A stretch of 64,000 nucleotides of DNA from Lutibacter agarilyticus (GTDB lineage Bacteria > Bacteroidota > Bacteroidia > Flavobacteriales > Flavobacteriaceae). Position 1 is the stretch's first letter; each line of letters starts with the position of its first letter. The position numbers and the translations under genes are program-made. The notes beneath the pieces were generated by a model. The model was not told where the DNA came from. It did not search any database and saw nothing but the letters and a program-made list of their open reading frames with translations. Below, one piece after another: positions 44,814-54,455 of this stretch. The stretch covers positions 558,001 to 622,000 of the forward strand of contig NZ_FZNT01000001.1 of the NCBI RefSeq assembly GCF_900188235.1, read 5' to 3'.

Positions 44814-46046
44814 ATGCAACATATTATAGATCGCTTTGTAAAATACATTACAATTGACACACAATCAAACCCTAACAATCCTGCTTTTCCAAGCACTGAA
44901 AAACAATGGGATTTAGCCAAGGTTTTAGTAGATGAATTAAAAGAAATAGGATTGGAAGATGTTACTTTAGACGATAATTGCTACATTATGGCAACGCTGC
45001 CTTCAAATGTGGATTTTGAAGTACCAACCATTGGTTTTATTGCACATATTGATACGAGTCCAGATTACACAGGTACCAATGTAAAACCTCAATTTCATCC
45101 AAATTATAACGGAGAAGATATTGTATTAAACAAAGAAGAAAACATTATATTGTCCCCAAGTTATTTTGAAGACTTATTATTATATAAAGGTCAAACATTA
45201 ATTACTACAGATGGTACTACGCTTTTAGGAGCAGACGATAAAGCAGGTATTGCTGAAATAGTTTCGGCAATGGAATATTTGATTGAGCATCCTGAAATTA
45301 AGCACGGAAAAATTAGAATTGGGTTTACACCTGATGAAGAAGTTGGTAAAGGAGCTCATCTGTTTGATGTTGATGCCTTTGGTGCTGAATGGGCATATAC
45401 GATGGATGGTAGTCAAGTTGGTGAATTAGAATATGAGAATTTTAATGCAGCTGGCGGTAAAGTAACTATCAACGGTAAAATTGTACATCCTGGTTACGCA
45501 AAGGGTAAAATGATCAATTCTATGAGCATTGCTTCTGATTTTATCAAAGGATTACCATCAAATGAGGTTCCTGAGCAAACTACCGGTTATGAAGGTTTTT
45601 TCCACCTGCACTCTATGAATGGTGAGGTTGAAAAAACAGAACTTCAATACATTATTCGTGATCACGATATGGATTTATTTGAAAAAAGAAAGAAACAATT
45701 CCAAGAAGTAGCTGATAAGTTAAATAAGGAATTAGGTGGCAATTTAATTGAGGTTGAAATTAAAGACCAATATTTTAACATGCGCGAAAAAATTGAACCT
45801 GTAATGCATATTGTTGATATTGCTGAGGAAGCAATGAAGCAAGTTGGAATAACTCCGCTAATTAAAGCAATTAGAGGTGGTACTGATGGCTCTCAACTAT
45901 CTTACAAAGGTTTACCTTGTCCTAATATTTTTGCTGGCGGACATAATTTTCATGGTAGATATGAGTATGTTGCGGCAGAATCTTTACAGTTAGCTACAGA
46001 TGTAATTGTAAATATAGCGCAATTAACTGCTGAAAAAGCAAAATAA
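44814..46046 (+). CDS. pepT: Peptidase T (tripeptide aminopeptidase)
   Basis: 410 residues, cytoplasmic M20B enzyme that releases the N-terminal residue from tripeptides. Two-zinc site: AHIDTSPD (His and Asp), GADDKAG (bridging Asp), PDEEVGKGA (catalytic and metal Glu), TMDGSQVG (Asp) and GGHNFHG (His). The whole length matches the family. Single gene with its own promoter and terminator. Confidence 0.95.
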   Translation: MQHIIDRFVKYITIDTQSNPNNPAFPSTEKQWDLAKVLVDELKEIGLEDVTLDDNCYIMATLPSNVDFEVPTIGFIAHIDTSPDYTGTNVKPQFHPNYNGEDIVLNKEENIILSPSYFEDLLLYKGQTLITTDGTTLLGADDKAGIAEIVSAMEYLIEHPEIKHGKIRIGFTPDEEVGKGAHLFDVDAFGAEWAYTMDGSQVGELEYENFNAAGGKVTINGKIVHPGYAKGKMINSMSIASDFIKGLPSNEVPEQTTGYEGFFHLHSMNGEVEKTELQYIIRDHDMDLFEKRKKQFQEVADKLNKELGGNLIEVEIKDQYFNMREKIEPVMHIVDIAEEAMKQVGITPLIKAIRGGTDGSQLSYKGLPCPNIFAGGHNFHGRYEYVAAESLQLATDVIVNIAQLTAEKAK

Positions 46047-46064
46047 TACCACAACACATATTAA

Positions 46065-46097
46065 AAGCCTACCAGTTTATTTACAACTGCTAGGCTT
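46065..46097 (+). terminator. Terminator of pepT
   Basis: AAGCCTACCAGTT and AACTGCTAGGCTT pair at 12 of 13 positions with a seven-base loop, then TGTTATTT. Confidence 0.65.
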
Positions 46098-46203
46098 TGT
46101 TATTTCAAAAACCTATTATTTTGAATTTGAAAACTCAATATTTAACAACTTGTTAAATGTTGTTATAAAAATGAATTATATTTTAAATACTAAAAGTGTT
46201 TTC

Positions 46204-46211
46204 TATTTTTG
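46204..46211 (+). promoter_or_regulatory. -10 element for lysA
   Basis: TATTTTTG, exact match, 20 bases before the ATG at 46232. This argues against the earlier in-frame start at 46196. Confidence 0.5.
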
Positions 46212-46231
46212 AAACTTCTAAAAAAGAACGA

Positions 46232-47437
46232 ATGGATAATCAACAATTACTAGCGCTTACAGAAAAATACGGCAGCCCTTTATATGTATACGATGCAAAT
46301 ATTATTGAATCTCAATACCATCGTATGGTGAATGCTTTTTCATCAGTAAAAAGTTTAAATATAAACTATGCTGTCAAGGCAAATTCAAACATAAATATTT
46401 TAAAAGTTCTTAAAAACCTAGATGCAGGTGTTGATTGTGTTTCTATTCAAGAAGTTCTATTGGCTATTGAAGCTGGTTTTGAAGTAAATAAAATATTCTT
46501 TACTCCTAGTGGAATTTCTATTGAAGAAATGGAGAAAGCAACAGCGTTGGGTGTTCAAATAACTTTAGATAGTTTGTCTGTAACACAAAAATTTGGAGAA
46601 AAACATCCAAATATTCCAATTTGTCTTCGCATCAATCCTCATGTAATGGCTGGTGGAAATCATAAAATTTCTGTTGGACATATAGATTCTAAATTTGGTA
46701 TTTCAATTCACCAGATTGAAGATGTGAAGAAAATAATTAGTGAAACCGGTCTAAAAGTAATTGGTATTCATATGCATACAGGTTCTGATATTTACAATAT
46801 TGAAGCTTTTCTAACTGCTACAGAGATTTTATTAAATACAGTTAAAGAATTTGATACCATTGAGTTTGTTGATTTTGGAAGCGGATTCAAAGTACCTTAC
46901 AAAGAAGGAGATATTGAAACCAATATTGAAGAAATGGGAGAAACGTTAAGTAAACGTTTTAACGATTTTTGTACTGAGTATGGTAGAGATTTAACGCTAA
47001 TTTTTGAGCCTGGTAAATTTTTAGTGAGTGCCGCTGGATGTTTACTGGTAAAAGTAAATGTTGTAAAACCAACTCCTAATATTGTATTTATTGGTGTTGA
47101 TAGTGGATTAAACCATTTACTTCGCCCTATGATGTACGATTCATACCACCATATAACTAATATTTCAAATCCTGAAGGAAAAGAAAAAATATACGACATT
47201 GTAGGTTATATATGTGAAAATGATACGTTTGGTTCAAACAGAAGTATCAGTAAAATTTCTGAAAATGATATTTTATGCATTCATAATGCAGGAGCTTATA
47301 GTTTTTCAATGGCATCAAATTACAACTCACGATATAGACCAGCTGAAGTAATGGTTTATAACGGTGAAGATTATTTGATACGTAAACGTGAAACTTTTGA
47401 GGACCTGCTAAAAAATCAAGTAATTATCGATTTATAA
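46232..47437 (+). CDS. lysA: Diaminopimelate decarboxylase
   Basis: 401 residues. Last step of lysine synthesis, meso-diaminopimelate to lysine, using pyridoxal phosphate. The PLP lysine is in YAVKANSN, the catalytic and phosphate-binding blocks are GIHMHTGSD, DFGSGFK and EPGKFLV, and GYICENDTFG holds the Cys-Glu-x-Asp motif of the active site from the partner subunit. It lies just before the thr operon; both pathways use aspartate semialdehyde. Confidence 0.95.
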   Translation: MDNQQLLALTEKYGSPLYVYDANIIESQYHRMVNAFSSVKSLNINYAVKANSNINILKVLKNLDAGVDCVSIQEVLLAIEAGFEVNKIFFTPSGISIEEMEKATALGVQITLDSLSVTQKFGEKHPNIPICLRINPHVMAGGNHKISVGHIDSKFGISIHQIEDVKKIISETGLKVIGIHMHTGSDIYNIEAFLTATEILLNTVKEFDTIEFVDFGSGFKVPYKEGDIETNIEEMGETLSKRFNDFCTEYGRDLTLIFEPGKFLVSAAGCLLVKVNVVKPTPNIVFIGVDSGLNHLLRPMMYDSYHHITNISNPEGKEKIYDIVGYICENDTFGSNRSISKISENDILCIHNAGAYSFSMASNYNSRYRPAEVMVYNGEDYLIRKRETFEDLLKNQVIIDL

Positions 47438-47444
47438 TATATGT

Positions 47445-47476
47445 AAAAAACTCCAAGGTTATACTTGGAGTTTTTT
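47445..47476 (+). terminator. Terminator of lysA
   Basis: AAAAAACTCCAAG (47445-47457) and CTTGGAGTTTTTT (47464-47476), 13 perfect pairs and a T run. Confidence 0.85.
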
Positions 47477-47565
47477 ATTATTCATAAAAAGTTCTTTAAA
47501 ATAATGAGTAGAGTTTAACTATTGTCGTCGAATATTAATATATCAGTAAAATTAATTTAAAACTC

Positions 47566-47594
47566 TTGTGGTTTTAAAAAAATAGTTACTTTTG
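47566..47594 (+). promoter_or_regulatory. Promoter of the thr operon
   Basis: TTG (47566-47568), 18 bases, TACTTTTG (47587-47594), an exact -10. It ends four bases before the leader-peptide ATG, so the transcript should begin at or next to that ATG. Confidence 0.7.
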
Positions 47595-47598
47595 ACGT

Positions 47599-47691
47599 AT
47601 GCAAATAGCAACAACATCTAAGTTAATTTCTAACGCAATTGATATGCGCAACTTAATTATTGCTACAACTACAGCTACAATTACCCTTTAG
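47599..47691 (+). CDS. thr operon leader peptide
   Basis: 30 codons, MQIATTSKLISNAIDMRN followed by LIIATTTATITL and TAG. It holds seven Thr and six Ile codons, clustered at the end (ATTTATITL), just where an attenuator peptide should have them, and it precedes the fused aspartokinase-homoserine dehydrogenase by 109 bases. Translation of such a peptide slows when charged Thr or Ile tRNA is short and thereby controls the operon. A CCC-TTTAG-GGG hairpin spans the stop codon and is followed by TTATTTTCTATT; a second stem (GATTTTCAT/ATGAAAATC, 47729-47750) lies downstream without a T run. Which structure ends transcription is unclear. The start appears leaderless. Confidence 0.8.
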   Translation: MQIATTSKLISNAIDMRNLIIATTTATITL

Positions 47692-47800
47692 GGGTTATTT
47701 TCTATTCATATCGTCCGTATATTATATTGATTTTCATAAAAATGAAAATCACAATATCAAAAAATAAAACATATTTAATAAACATATTAAATTAATACAA

Positions 47801-50245
47801 ATGAAAGTATTAAAATTTGGAGGCTCATCTGTAGCATCTTCGGAAAACATAAAAAAAGTTATAAAAATAGTAAAAGAAAGCTCGTTGCAAACCAATGTTG
47901 CAGTGGTTGTTTCAGCTCTTGGAGGTGTAACAGATTTACTATTAAAAGCTGGAGAATTAGCTTGTAATGGTGATGAAGCTTATAAAGAAATTTTCAAAAC
48001 TATTGAAGATAAACATATAACTGTAGTTAGAGAGTTGATTCCAGTGAACAATCAAAGTGGAGTTTTAGGGCACATTAAAAAAATGTTAAATATATTAGAA
48101 AACACGTTGGAAGGTGTATTTTTAATTAATGAATTGTCAGCTAAAACCTCTGATAAAATTGTAAGTTTTGGTGAGTTGTTTTCTTCATATATTATTGCTG
48201 AAGCTATAAAAAGCAATCATTTAAATGCTGAATTAAAAAACACACAAGAATTAATTGTAACTGACGAGAATTTCTCAAATGCTGCAGTACTATTCGAAAA
48301 AACCAATGCAAATATTGAAGCGTTTTTTAATCAAAATAAGGCTAAAATAGTAATGTTTCCTGGTTTTGTTGCAAAAACAGAAAAAGGTGAAGTTTCTACG
48401 TTGGGCCGTGGTGGATCAGATTATACTGCTGCAATAATTGCTGCGGCTACAAATTCAGAACTATTAGAAATTTGGACTGATGTAAGCGGTATGTATACGG
48501 CAAATCCTAACTTTGTTCGTGAGGCATTTCCTATCAACAATATTTCTTACCAAGAAGCAATGGAATTATCGCACTTTGGAGCTAAAGTGTTATACCCTCC
48601 TACTATTCAGCCAATATTAAAAAAGGAGATTCCAATTTGTATAAAAAACACGTTTGAACCAAAAGCTGAAGGTACTTTAATTGTTAAAACTTCATCAAAT
48701 AACAATCCTATTAAAGGAATTAGTCATATTGAAAATATGGCCTTAGTTACAATTGAAGGCGGTGGAATGATTGGTATTCCAGGTATTTCAAAACGTTTAT
48801 TTGGCGCATTGTCTTCAGAAAAAATAAGTGTTTCTTTAATAACACAAGCGTCTTCAGAGCATTCAATTTGTTTTGCAATAAGTAATAAAGATGCATCTAA
48901 AGCTAAACAAGCCATTAATGACGAGTTTAGCTATGAAATTGAACAACAAAAAATAGATCCAGTAATTGTTGAGGAAAATAACGCAATTATTGCGTTGGTT
49001 GGCGATCATATGAAAAGTCACCAAGGTATCAGTGGTAAAATGTTTAGCACACTTGGTAAAAACAATGTAAATATTAGAGCCATTGCACAAGGTGCTTCAG
49101 AAAAAAATATTTCAGCAGTGATTGCTCATAAGGATATTAAAAAAGCACTGAATGTTTTACACGCAGCATTTTTTGAAAACCAAACCAAACAATTAAACCT
49201 TTTTGTTGTTGGTGTTGGAAATGTTGGTGGCAAATTATTAGAACAAATAAAACAACAACAACAATATTTAATCGATAATTTAAAATTACAGGTCCGTGTT
49301 ATTGGGGTTACCAATTCACGTAAAATGTTTTTTAATGAAGATGGAATTAATTTAGATTCTTACCAGCAAGGACTAGATAATGGTGAAACATTGGATTTAG
49401 ATTTATTTCATAAAAAAGTTACTGAATTAAATTACAGAAATAGCATTTTTGTAGACAATACTGCAAGTGCTAAAATATCAGAATTATATGCTGATTATTT
49501 AAAAGAAAGCGTGTCGGTTGTTACGTGTAATAAAATTGCTTGTTCATCTAATTACACCAATTATTTAAACCTAAAACAACTATCTAGAGAATACAATGCA
49601 CCTTTCTTATTTGAAACAAATGTTGGTGCTGGTTTACCTATAATAGATACACTTAAAAACTTAATTGCTTCAGGAGATAAAGTAACTAAAATACAGGCAG
49701 TTCTATCGGGTAGCTTAAACTTTGTATTTAATAATTTTAACATTGAAACTTCTTTTGCAGAGGTAGTAGATCTGGCAGGAATTCAAGGCTATACGGAGCC
49801 AGATCCTCGTATAGATTTAAGTGGTGTTGATGTCATGCGAAAGATTTTAATTTTAGCTCGTGAAAGCGGTAGCAGATTAGAATTAAGTGATATTGAAAAC
49901 GATTCGTTTTTACCGCAAGCTTCGTTAGATGCTGATTCAGTTCCTGAGTTTTTAGAAACATTAAAAACCGAGGCTGAACACTTCAATAAAATTTATCAAA
50001 ATGCCGCTGCTAACAATTGTAGACTAAAATTTGTTGCCGAATATGATAACGGTGCTGCAAATGTTGGATTGAAAGAAATTCCATCAGATCATCCTTTCTA
50101 TAATTTAGATGGAAGTGACAATATTGTGTTGTTTTTTACAGATAGATATCCAGTTCAACCATTAATTATTAAAGGTGCTGGTGCAGGTGCAGATGTTACT
50201 GCTTCTGGTTTATTTGCAGATATTATTAGAATTGGAAATAACTAA
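47801..50245 (+). CDS. thrA: Bifunctional aspartokinase / homoserine dehydrogenase
   Basis: 814 residues, first and third steps from aspartate to homoserine. The kinase half begins VLKFGGSSVAS and has TLGRGGSDYTA and WTDVSGMYTANP; two ACT domains follow (about 310-460, LVTIEGGGMIG), which bind threonine in the E. coli protein; the dehydrogenase half starts LFVVGVGNVGGKLLEQI (NAD(P) site) and has NVGAGLPIIDTL and GYTEPDPRIDLSG. The length equals that of enterobacterial ThrA. First structural gene of the operon, four bases before thrB. Confidence 0.95.
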   Translation: MKVLKFGGSSVASSENIKKVIKIVKESSLQTNVAVVVSALGGVTDLLLKAGELACNGDEAYKEIFKTIEDKHITVVRELIPVNNQSGVLGHIKKMLNILENTLEGVFLINELSAKTSDKIVSFGELFSSYIIAEAIKSNHLNAELKNTQELIVTDENFSNAAVLFEKTNANIEAFFNQNKAKIVMFPGFVAKTEKGEVSTLGRGGSDYTAAIIAAATNSELLEIWTDVSGMYTANPNFVREAFPINNISYQEAMELSHFGAKVLYPPTIQPILKKEIPICIKNTFEPKAEGTLIVKTSSNNNPIKGISHIENMALVTIEGGGMIGIPGISKRLFGALSSEKISVSLITQASSEHSICFAISNKDASKAKQAINDEFSYEIEQQKIDPVIVEENNAIIALVGDHMKSHQGISGKMFSTLGKNNVNIRAIAQGASEKNISAVIAHKDIKKALNVLHAAFFENQTKQLNLFVVGVGNVGGKLLEQIKQQQQYLIDNLKLQVRVIGVTNSRKMFFNEDGINLDSYQQGLDNGETLDLDLFHKKVTELNYRNSIFVDNTASAKISELYADYLKESVSVVTCNKIACSSNYTNYLNLKQLSREYNAPFLFETNVGAGLPIIDTLKNLIASGDKVTKIQAVLSGSLNFVFNNFNIETSFAEVVDLAGIQGYTEPDPRIDLSGVDVMRKILILARESGSRLELSDIENDSFLPQASLDADSVPEFLETLKTEAEHFNKIYQNAAANNCRLKFVAEYDNGAANVGLKEIPSDHPFYNLDGSDNIVLFFTDRYPVQPLIIKGAGAGADVTASGLFADIIRIGNN

Positions 50246-50249
50246 ACGT

Positions 50250-51173
50250 ATGGATCAGCTCAAAATATTTACGCCGGCAACCATTGCAAATGTATCCTGT
50301 GGTTTTGATGTTTTAGGATTAGCATTAGATACTGTTGGTGATGAAATGACAATCAAGAAAGTCGCAAAAAAAGGAGTCACAATTACTAAAATTATTGGAC
50401 AGAATTTACCTTTAGAAACACATAAAAATGTTGCAGGTGTTGCTGCTTTGGCTTTATTGGCTGAAATAGATTGTGAGTTTGGTTTTGAAATTGAAATAAA
50501 TAAATGCATTAAACCTGGTAGTGGTATTGGAAGTAGCGCTGCAAGTTCAGCGGGGGCTGTTTGGGCAATGAATGAATTACTAGGAAAACCTTTTGGTGTT
50601 ACCGATTTAGTTCGTTTTGCAATGGAAGGTGAACGTTTAGCTACTGGAGTAGCACATGCCGATAATGTTGCTCCTGCCCTTTTTGGTGGTTTTACATTAG
50701 TTAGAAGTTACGAGCCGTTAGATGTAATTAGCATAAATACGCCTTCTGAATTGTATGCTTCTGTGATTCACCCTCAAATTGAAGTAAAAACTGCTGATGC
50801 TCGTGAAATATTAAAAACGAATGTTTCTTTGAAAGATGCCATTAAGCAATGGGGAAATGTTGGAGGATTGATTAGTGGTTTGTACACGGAAGATTACGAT
50901 TTAATTGGTCGTTCTCTAGAAGATTATATTATTGAACCAATACGATCAATATTAATACCTGCTTTTGATGCAGTGAAACAAAAATCAATTGCAGCTGGAG
51001 CTTTAGGCTGTGGTATTTCAGGATCTGGACCATCCATTTTTGCCTTAAGTAAAGGTGAAGCTACTGCTGTAAAAGTAGCTGAAGCTATGAAAAAAGTGTA
51101 TGAAAACGTAGGGATTGATTATGATATCCACGTTTCAAAAGTTAATAATCAAGGAATAAAAATATTAAATTAA
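50250..51173 (+). CDS. thrB: Homoserine kinase
   Basis: 307 residues from the ATG at 50250; a longer frame overlaps thrA and is rejected. GHMP kinase fold with the ATP loop KPGSGIGSSAASSAGA (about 87-102) and the C-terminal GCGISGSGPSIFAL. It phosphorylates homoserine for threonine synthase. Four bases after thrA. Confidence 0.95.
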   Translation: MDQLKIFTPATIANVSCGFDVLGLALDTVGDEMTIKKVAKKGVTITKIIGQNLPLETHKNVAGVAALALLAEIDCEFGFEIEINKCIKPGSGIGSSAASSAGAVWAMNELLGKPFGVTDLVRFAMEGERLATGVAHADNVAPALFGGFTLVRSYEPLDVISINTPSELYASVIHPQIEVKTADAREILKTNVSLKDAIKQWGNVGGLISGLYTEDYDLIGRSLEDYIIEPIRSILIPAFDAVKQKSIAAGALGCGISGSGPSIFALSKGEATAVKVAEAMKKVYENVGIDYDIHVSKVNNQGIKILN

Positions 51174-51177
51174 TAAT

Positions 51178-51243
51178 GTGGCGATTGAGCGGAGTCGAAA
51201 CCACATTAACAATAAAAGGTCATTTTGACTCCGCTCAATGACC
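51178..51243. repeat. REP-like double palindrome between thrB and thrC
   Basis: Two adjacent hairpins: TGTGG...CCACA (51178-51205) and GGTCATT...AATGACC (51218-51243). Their inner parts, ATTGAGCGGAGTC (51184-51196) and GACTCCGCTCAAT (51227-51239), are perfect reverse complements over 13 bases, so the pair can also fold as one long stem. The core GAGCGGAGTCGAAA is G+C-rich for this DNA and resembles a dispersed repeat common in flavobacterial genomes. It lies inside the operon, just before thrC. Confidence 0.75.
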
Positions 51244-51257
51244 AAAATTTATCAAAA

Positions 51258-52553
51258 ATGAACTACTATAGTTTAAATAAAAATGCTCCAAATGTATCTT
51301 TTAAAGATGCCGTTGTAAAAGGTTTAGCACCTGATAAAGGATTGTATTTCCCAGAAAGCATTACGCCTTTGGCCGAAGATTTTTTTAATCACATAGAATA
51401 TTTTTCAAACAATGAAATTGCTTATGAAGTTATTAAGCAATTTGTTGGTGATGAAATTTCAGAAAAGGAGTTAAAACAAATAATAGAGGAAACCTTAAGT
51501 TTTGATTTCCCTTTAGTTAAAATTGAAAAAGATATTTATTCTTTAGAATTGTTTCACGGACCAACAATGGCTTTTAAAGATGTTGGTGCTCGCTTTATGG
51601 CGCGTTGTTTTAGAGCTTTTAATAAACAAAAAAACGCTGAAAAAGTCACTGTTTTAGTAGCTACTTCAGGTGATACTGGCGGCGCTGTTGCAAGTGGTTT
51701 TTTAGGTGTTGACGGAGTTGACGTTGTTATTTTATATCCTAGCGGAAAAGTTAGTGATGTACAAGAAAAACAATTAACTGCATTGGGTCAAAACATTAGT
51801 GCGCTAGAGGTTAACGGTACTTTTGATGATTGCCAAGCAATGGTGAAAACAGCTTTTTTAGATACTGAATTGACTTCAAAAATGAATTTAACTTCAGCAA
51901 ACTCTATTAATGTTGCACGTTGGTTACCTCAAATGTTTTATTTCTTTTTTGCTTACAAACAATTAAAAGACAAAAAGAAGGACTTAGTTTTTTCAGTACC
52001 TAGTGGTAACTTCGGAAATATTTGTGCCGGTATTATGGCACAACAATTAGGATTGCCAATTAAGCAATTTATTGCTTCAACAAACATAAATGATATAGTT
52101 CCAAATTATATGGAAACAGGTGTTTACACGCCTAAACCATCAAAACAAACAATTTCAAACGCTATGGATGTTGGTGATCCAAGTAACTTTATTCGTATTC
52201 AAGAAATTTACAAGAACAACGATACTTTATTAAAAAAGAATCTAACTTCTTATTCCTTTACTGACGACGAAACCCGCAAGGCTATGCAAACAATAAAGGC
52301 TACTTCAGGTTATATTGCAGACCCTCATGGAGCTGTAGGTTATTTAGGGTTGAAAAAATATTTTAAAAACAACAAAGCTCTTGGTGTATTTTTAGAAACT
52401 GCACACCCCGTAAAGTTTTTAGATGTTGTAGAGCCTGTTTTAAATGAAACTATAGCATTTCCTCCACAAATTTTAGAAGTAATTAATAAAGAAAAAATTT
52501 CCAAAGAAATTTCAACTTATAACGAGTTAAAGGATTATTTACTAGCTAATTAA
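51258..52553 (+). CDS. thrC: Threonine synthase
   Basis: 431 residues from the ATG at 51258; the longer frame starts within the REP-like element. PLP enzyme that turns O-phosphohomoserine into threonine. PLP lysine in FHGPTMAFKDVGARF; VATSGDTGGAVASGF and SVPSGNFGNICAG are the phosphate-binding and substrate loops. Long type with the N-terminal domain YYSLNKNAPNVSFKDAV. Last gene of the thr operon. Confidence 0.95.
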   Translation: MNYYSLNKNAPNVSFKDAVVKGLAPDKGLYFPESITPLAEDFFNHIEYFSNNEIAYEVIKQFVGDEISEKELKQIIEETLSFDFPLVKIEKDIYSLELFHGPTMAFKDVGARFMARCFRAFNKQKNAEKVTVLVATSGDTGGAVASGFLGVDGVDVVILYPSGKVSDVQEKQLTALGQNISALEVNGTFDDCQAMVKTAFLDTELTSKMNLTSANSINVARWLPQMFYFFFAYKQLKDKKKDLVFSVPSGNFGNICAGIMAQQLGLPIKQFIASTNINDIVPNYMETGVYTPKPSKQTISNAMDVGDPSNFIRIQEIYKNNDTLLKKNLTSYSFTDDETRKAMQTIKATSGYIADPHGAVGYLGLKKYFKNNKALGVFLETAHPVKFLDVVEPVLNETIAFPPQILEVINKEKISKEISTYNELKDYLLAN

Positions 52554-52573
52554 GCTATCTAGTTATTATACTT

Positions 52574-52616
52574 AAAAATAGGTAGTTCATTTTTTAAATT
52601 TGAATTACCTATTTTT
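52574..52616. terminator. Terminator of the thr operon
   Basis: AAAAATAGGTAGTTCA (52574-52589) and TGAATTACCTATTTTT (52601-52616) pair at 15 of 16 positions. T runs on both strands, so it may also serve the convergent kinase gene. Confidence 0.75.
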
Positions 52617-52636
52617 ACTATAGTAAAGGTCTATAT

Positions 52637-53761
52637 TTATTGATTTATTGATGAAGATTCAAGATAAAAATTTTTATCGTTCTCTTTATAAATAGGTAGT
52701 GTAAATTTAAAACAAGAACCTTTGTTATCTGTATCTTCAATCCAAATGTTTTCACCGTGCTTGTCAATAAACTTTTTACACATAACAAGACCAAAACCTG
52801 TTCCTTTCTCGTTTTCAGTTCCTAACCTTGTTTTATTAAAATCAATATGAAATAAGTTATTCTTATCGTTTTCATTTAAACCAATCCCATTATCTAAAAC
52901 TGTTATTTCTAGTTTGTCATTTTTAAATACTGAAAACACCTCAATTTTACCACCAATTTTAGTAAATTTTATTGCATTAGAAATGAGATTTCTTAAAATA
53001 GCTGCGACCATATTTTTATCAGCATAAATAATTGCATTCGCAGGATGAAATGTTTTTATAACAATTTTTTTCGTTTCAAAGAGATCTTTCATTTGTGCAA
53101 TTACATCTTCACAAATAGTTGAAATATCACAAATTATTGGATTATAACCTATTTGCCCCATTTCATTTCTTGCCCAATTCAAAAGGTCTTCAAGCAAGTT
53201 AAAGGTGTTTTTTGCTTGTGCGTTCATACCAAGAATTAGTTCTTCTGACTTTTCAAGGTCAAAGGATCTCATTTTAGTTATTAATAAATTGGTAAAACCT
53301 AAAATAGCATTAAATGGAGCTTTTAAATCATGTGCAATTATTGAAAGTATTAAATCCTTTGAAGCGATTTCTTTTTCAAGTTCTTTAGTTTTTATTTTAA
53401 GGCTATTTTCTAATTCATGATTATATTCAGAAATGTATTTATAGAGTTCATCTTTAAATATTAAGCCTTTAAATACACCTTTTTCACTTACAGGAAGTAC
53501 ATTTTTGTTGGTAGCTTCCATCTTTAATAGTGCTTGTTTAATGCATTCTTCAGAATCAATTAATTCAGTTTTTTTTAAGCAATCTATTACTAAGGTCTTT
53601 TGATTAAAAATGATATCTTCTGTTGAAATCACTCCTAAAAACTCATTACATTCCTCAACAACAATAGCTTTATTTTTAAGTAAATCTCCCTTAATAGCAT
53701 TCACACCGGAGTAAGGATTCACCGTAGAGAAATTTTTTCTTATGAAATGCTTTATTTTCAT
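52637..53761 (-). CDS. CBS-domain histidine kinase
   Basis: 374 residues. The first 120 or so form a pair of CBS-like motifs (KNKAIVVEECNEFLGVISTEDI and NVLPVSEKGVFKGLIFKDEL), which in other proteins bind adenine nucleotides; then a coiled coil, HisKA (IIAHDLKAPFNAILGF), and HATPase (NLISNAIKFT, DNGIGL, GTGFGLVMCK). Soluble. So the kinase may read cellular energy state instead of an external signal. Two bases after the gene for a 112-residue protein; no response regulator is adjacent. Confidence 0.85.
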   Translation of the reverse strand: MKIKHFIRKNFSTVNPYSGVNAIKGDLLKNKAIVVEECNEFLGVISTEDIIFNQKTLVIDCLKKTELIDSEECIKQALLKMEATNKNVLPVSEKGVFKGLIFKDELYKYISEYNHELENSLKIKTKELEKEIASKDLILSIIAHDLKAPFNAILGFTNLLITKMRSFDLEKSEELILGMNAQAKNTFNLLEDLLNWARNEMGQIGYNPIICDISTICEDVIAQMKDLFETKKIVIKTFHPANAIIYADKNMVAAILRNLISNAIKFTKIGGKIEVFSVFKNDKLEITVLDNGIGLNENDKNNLFHIDFNKTRLGTENEKGTGFGLVMCKKFIDKHGENIWIEDTDNKGSCFKFTLPIYKENDKNFYLESSSINQ

Positions 53762-53763
53762 AT

Positions 53764-54102
53764 CTACTCTTCTTCAATTACATCATATGAAATTTTAACC
53801 TTGAAATCAACTTTTACAATCTCCTGTTCTGACACGTAGGGAAATACGTTTGAAGCAAGTATTTTTAATATTTTCTCTTTTGGCATTTTAACTAATATTC
53901 GTTTATTAACAAATACACAACTAACATTTTCATGGTCAGTATCTATAACTTCAAAACCATTTGGAATTAATAGGTTAAAGGATTTTGAAATACCTTGTTT
54001 ACCATGAGGAGAGTGTTTTCCTAAAACTAAAATATCTTCAAAAGGCGGTAATTTTATCTCTTCAAATTTAAGGCTTACAGAATACTTTATGCTATTTTTC
54101 AT
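53764..54102 (-). CDS. Small protein of unknown function, partner of the CBS kinase
   Basis: 112 residues, no signal peptide or membrane segment. Alternating strands (YSVSLKFEEIKLPPFEDILVLG; FEVIDTDHENVSCVFVNKRILVKMP; VKVDFKVKISYDVIEEE) suggest a small beta-rich fold. I do not recognise the family. It is two bases upstream of the CBS-kinase gene and must be co-transcribed, so it may modulate or bind the kinase. Confidence 0.6.
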   Translation of the reverse strand: MKNSIKYSVSLKFEEIKLPPFEDILVLGKHSPHGKQGISKSFNLLIPNGFEVIDTDHENVSCVFVNKRILVKMPKEKILKILASNVFPYVSEQEIVKVDFKVKISYDVIEEE

Positions 54103-54455
54103 ATCTTGGGTTGATTAATTTTTTAAAAATAATCAAACTAATTAATTTTACAAAAAATACTTGGTTTAGAATGATTATAAATTAAATGTTTCATTGTTTT
54201 TGTGAAGAGCTAAGCATATTATATTCAGAATAATAAGTGGTACATTATAGTCTTTAATATTCCAAAGTAGTGTGTTAATTATTTTTTTACTGATGACTGT
54301 AATATTAGATTATGCATTATATGTTTAAACAGGTTAAGAATAAGTTCAAAGAAAAGGTAAAGAAACACTTCAGCTACCTTAAAAAAAAATAGTAGATGAG
54401 CTATATAAATTAAAAGATATAGTGTGTATATTTACTAATCATAAATAATATTTAA
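54103..54455. other. Intergenic region between divergent genes
   Basis: 353 AT-rich bases. The only item of note is a 26-residue lysine-rich frame at 54312-54392 (MHYMFKQVKNKFKEKVKKHF...), too short and simple to call. No hairpin or repeat stands out. Confidence 0.4.

Noticed and set aside
47729..47750. GATTTTCAT/ATGAAAATC stem as the attenuation terminator of the thr operon.
   Set aside because: It is followed by A-rich sequence and not by a T run, so it cannot be an ordinary intrinsic terminator.
54312..54392. 26-residue lysine-rich frame.
   Set aside because: Too short and low in complexity; no promoter. It is probably AT-rich chance.
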